This document shows, in pieces, positions 63,870 through 64,000 of a stretch of 64,000 nt of DNA. Position 1 is the first letter of the stretch. The number at the start of each line of letters is the position of its first letter. The notes beneath the pieces were generated by a model. The model was not told the DNA's origin, ran no database searches, and saw only the letters and a program-made list of their open reading frames with translations. Source of the stretch: Eleginops maclovinus (taxonomy: Eukaryota > Chordata > Actinopteri > Perciformes > Eleginopidae); contig NC_086352.1 in NCBI RefSeq assembly GCF_036324505.1, positions 35,630,881 through 35,694,880 on the forward strand. Direction: 5' to 3'. Position numbers and translations under genes: made by a program.

Positions 63870-64000
63870 GTTATGTCGTGATAACGACTTATCTCGATAT
63901 AACAAAGATTGTTTTCTCGTGATAACGAATTAATTATTTAGTTATGTCGACATAACAAAGATCTTTTTCTCGTGATAATGAATTAATTTATAATATGTTT
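63870..64000. repeat. tandem/palindromic ATAACGA repeat, cut by window edge
   Basis: A 53-bp unit with ATAACAAAGAT, TTTTCTCGTGATAA and GAATTAATT starts at 63899 and again at 63952. GTCGTGATAACGAC near 63874 and TTATGTCGACATAA near 63942 are palindromic. It resembles the dispersed palindromic repeats of fish introns and continues past the window. Confidence 0.65.

Overview
The window reads as teleost fish nuclear DNA. It has long introns, CA/TG, CAGA and CT microsatellites, and a very dense load of DNA transposons, mostly hAT, with P-like, pogo/Tigger and PIF-like elements. LINEs of the CR1/L2 and L1-Tx1 groups and a Ty3/Gypsy remnant are also present. No bacterial features, rRNA or tRNA genes or CRISPR arrays were seen.

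Only one host gene is well supported: the 5' half of a retinaldehyde dehydrogenase of the ALDH1A family on the plus strand. ALDH1A3 is the best fit. Six exons were found by translation and splice sites: 22298-22390, 22502-22606, 23043-23183, 29900-30029, 31633-31694 and 63403-63531. They join in frame into 220 codons. A TATA-like box lies 65 bp before the ATG. Intron 3 (6.7 kb) is filled by an L1-Tx1 LINE and a hAT element. Intron 5 is about 31.7 kb and consists mainly of nested transposons. The catalytic Cys and Glu exons lie beyond the right edge.

Region by region: 1-240 is a LINE 3' end. 345-1943 is a non-autonomous hAT carrying a telomere-like array. 4270-8740 holds a decayed hAT transposase, then Gypsy pieces split by a LINE endonuclease piece. 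10452-13273 is a hAT with perfect 8-bp target duplications, whose transposase was broken by a small footprint of a P-like element. 14140-15255 is a dispersed repeat with a 57-bp minisatellite. 15487-15789 is a terminal exon of a SAM-domain-like fish gene family. 16.8-22.2 kb is mostly unassigned sequence upstream of the ALDH gene. 33.9-40.3 kb is abnormal: homopolymer runs are inflated, and a ZBED1-like hAT can be recognised only in pieces, so I suspect assembly error. 40.4-50.0 kb is a three-level nest: a THAP-encoding element, containing an 8.6-kb hAT, containing a 4.0-kb ZBED1-like hAT. 50019-52534 is a P-like element into whose own terminal repeat an inverted, shortened copy has jumped. 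52.7-62.4 kb holds a pogo/Tigger element with a single stop codon and several LINEs cut by small hAT elements.

The most informative system is the P-like family with termini CATAGACTGTATATA. Three independent insertions each have a perfect 8-bp duplication. The element carries the first exon of a THAP zinc finger, and one site is an excision-type scar.
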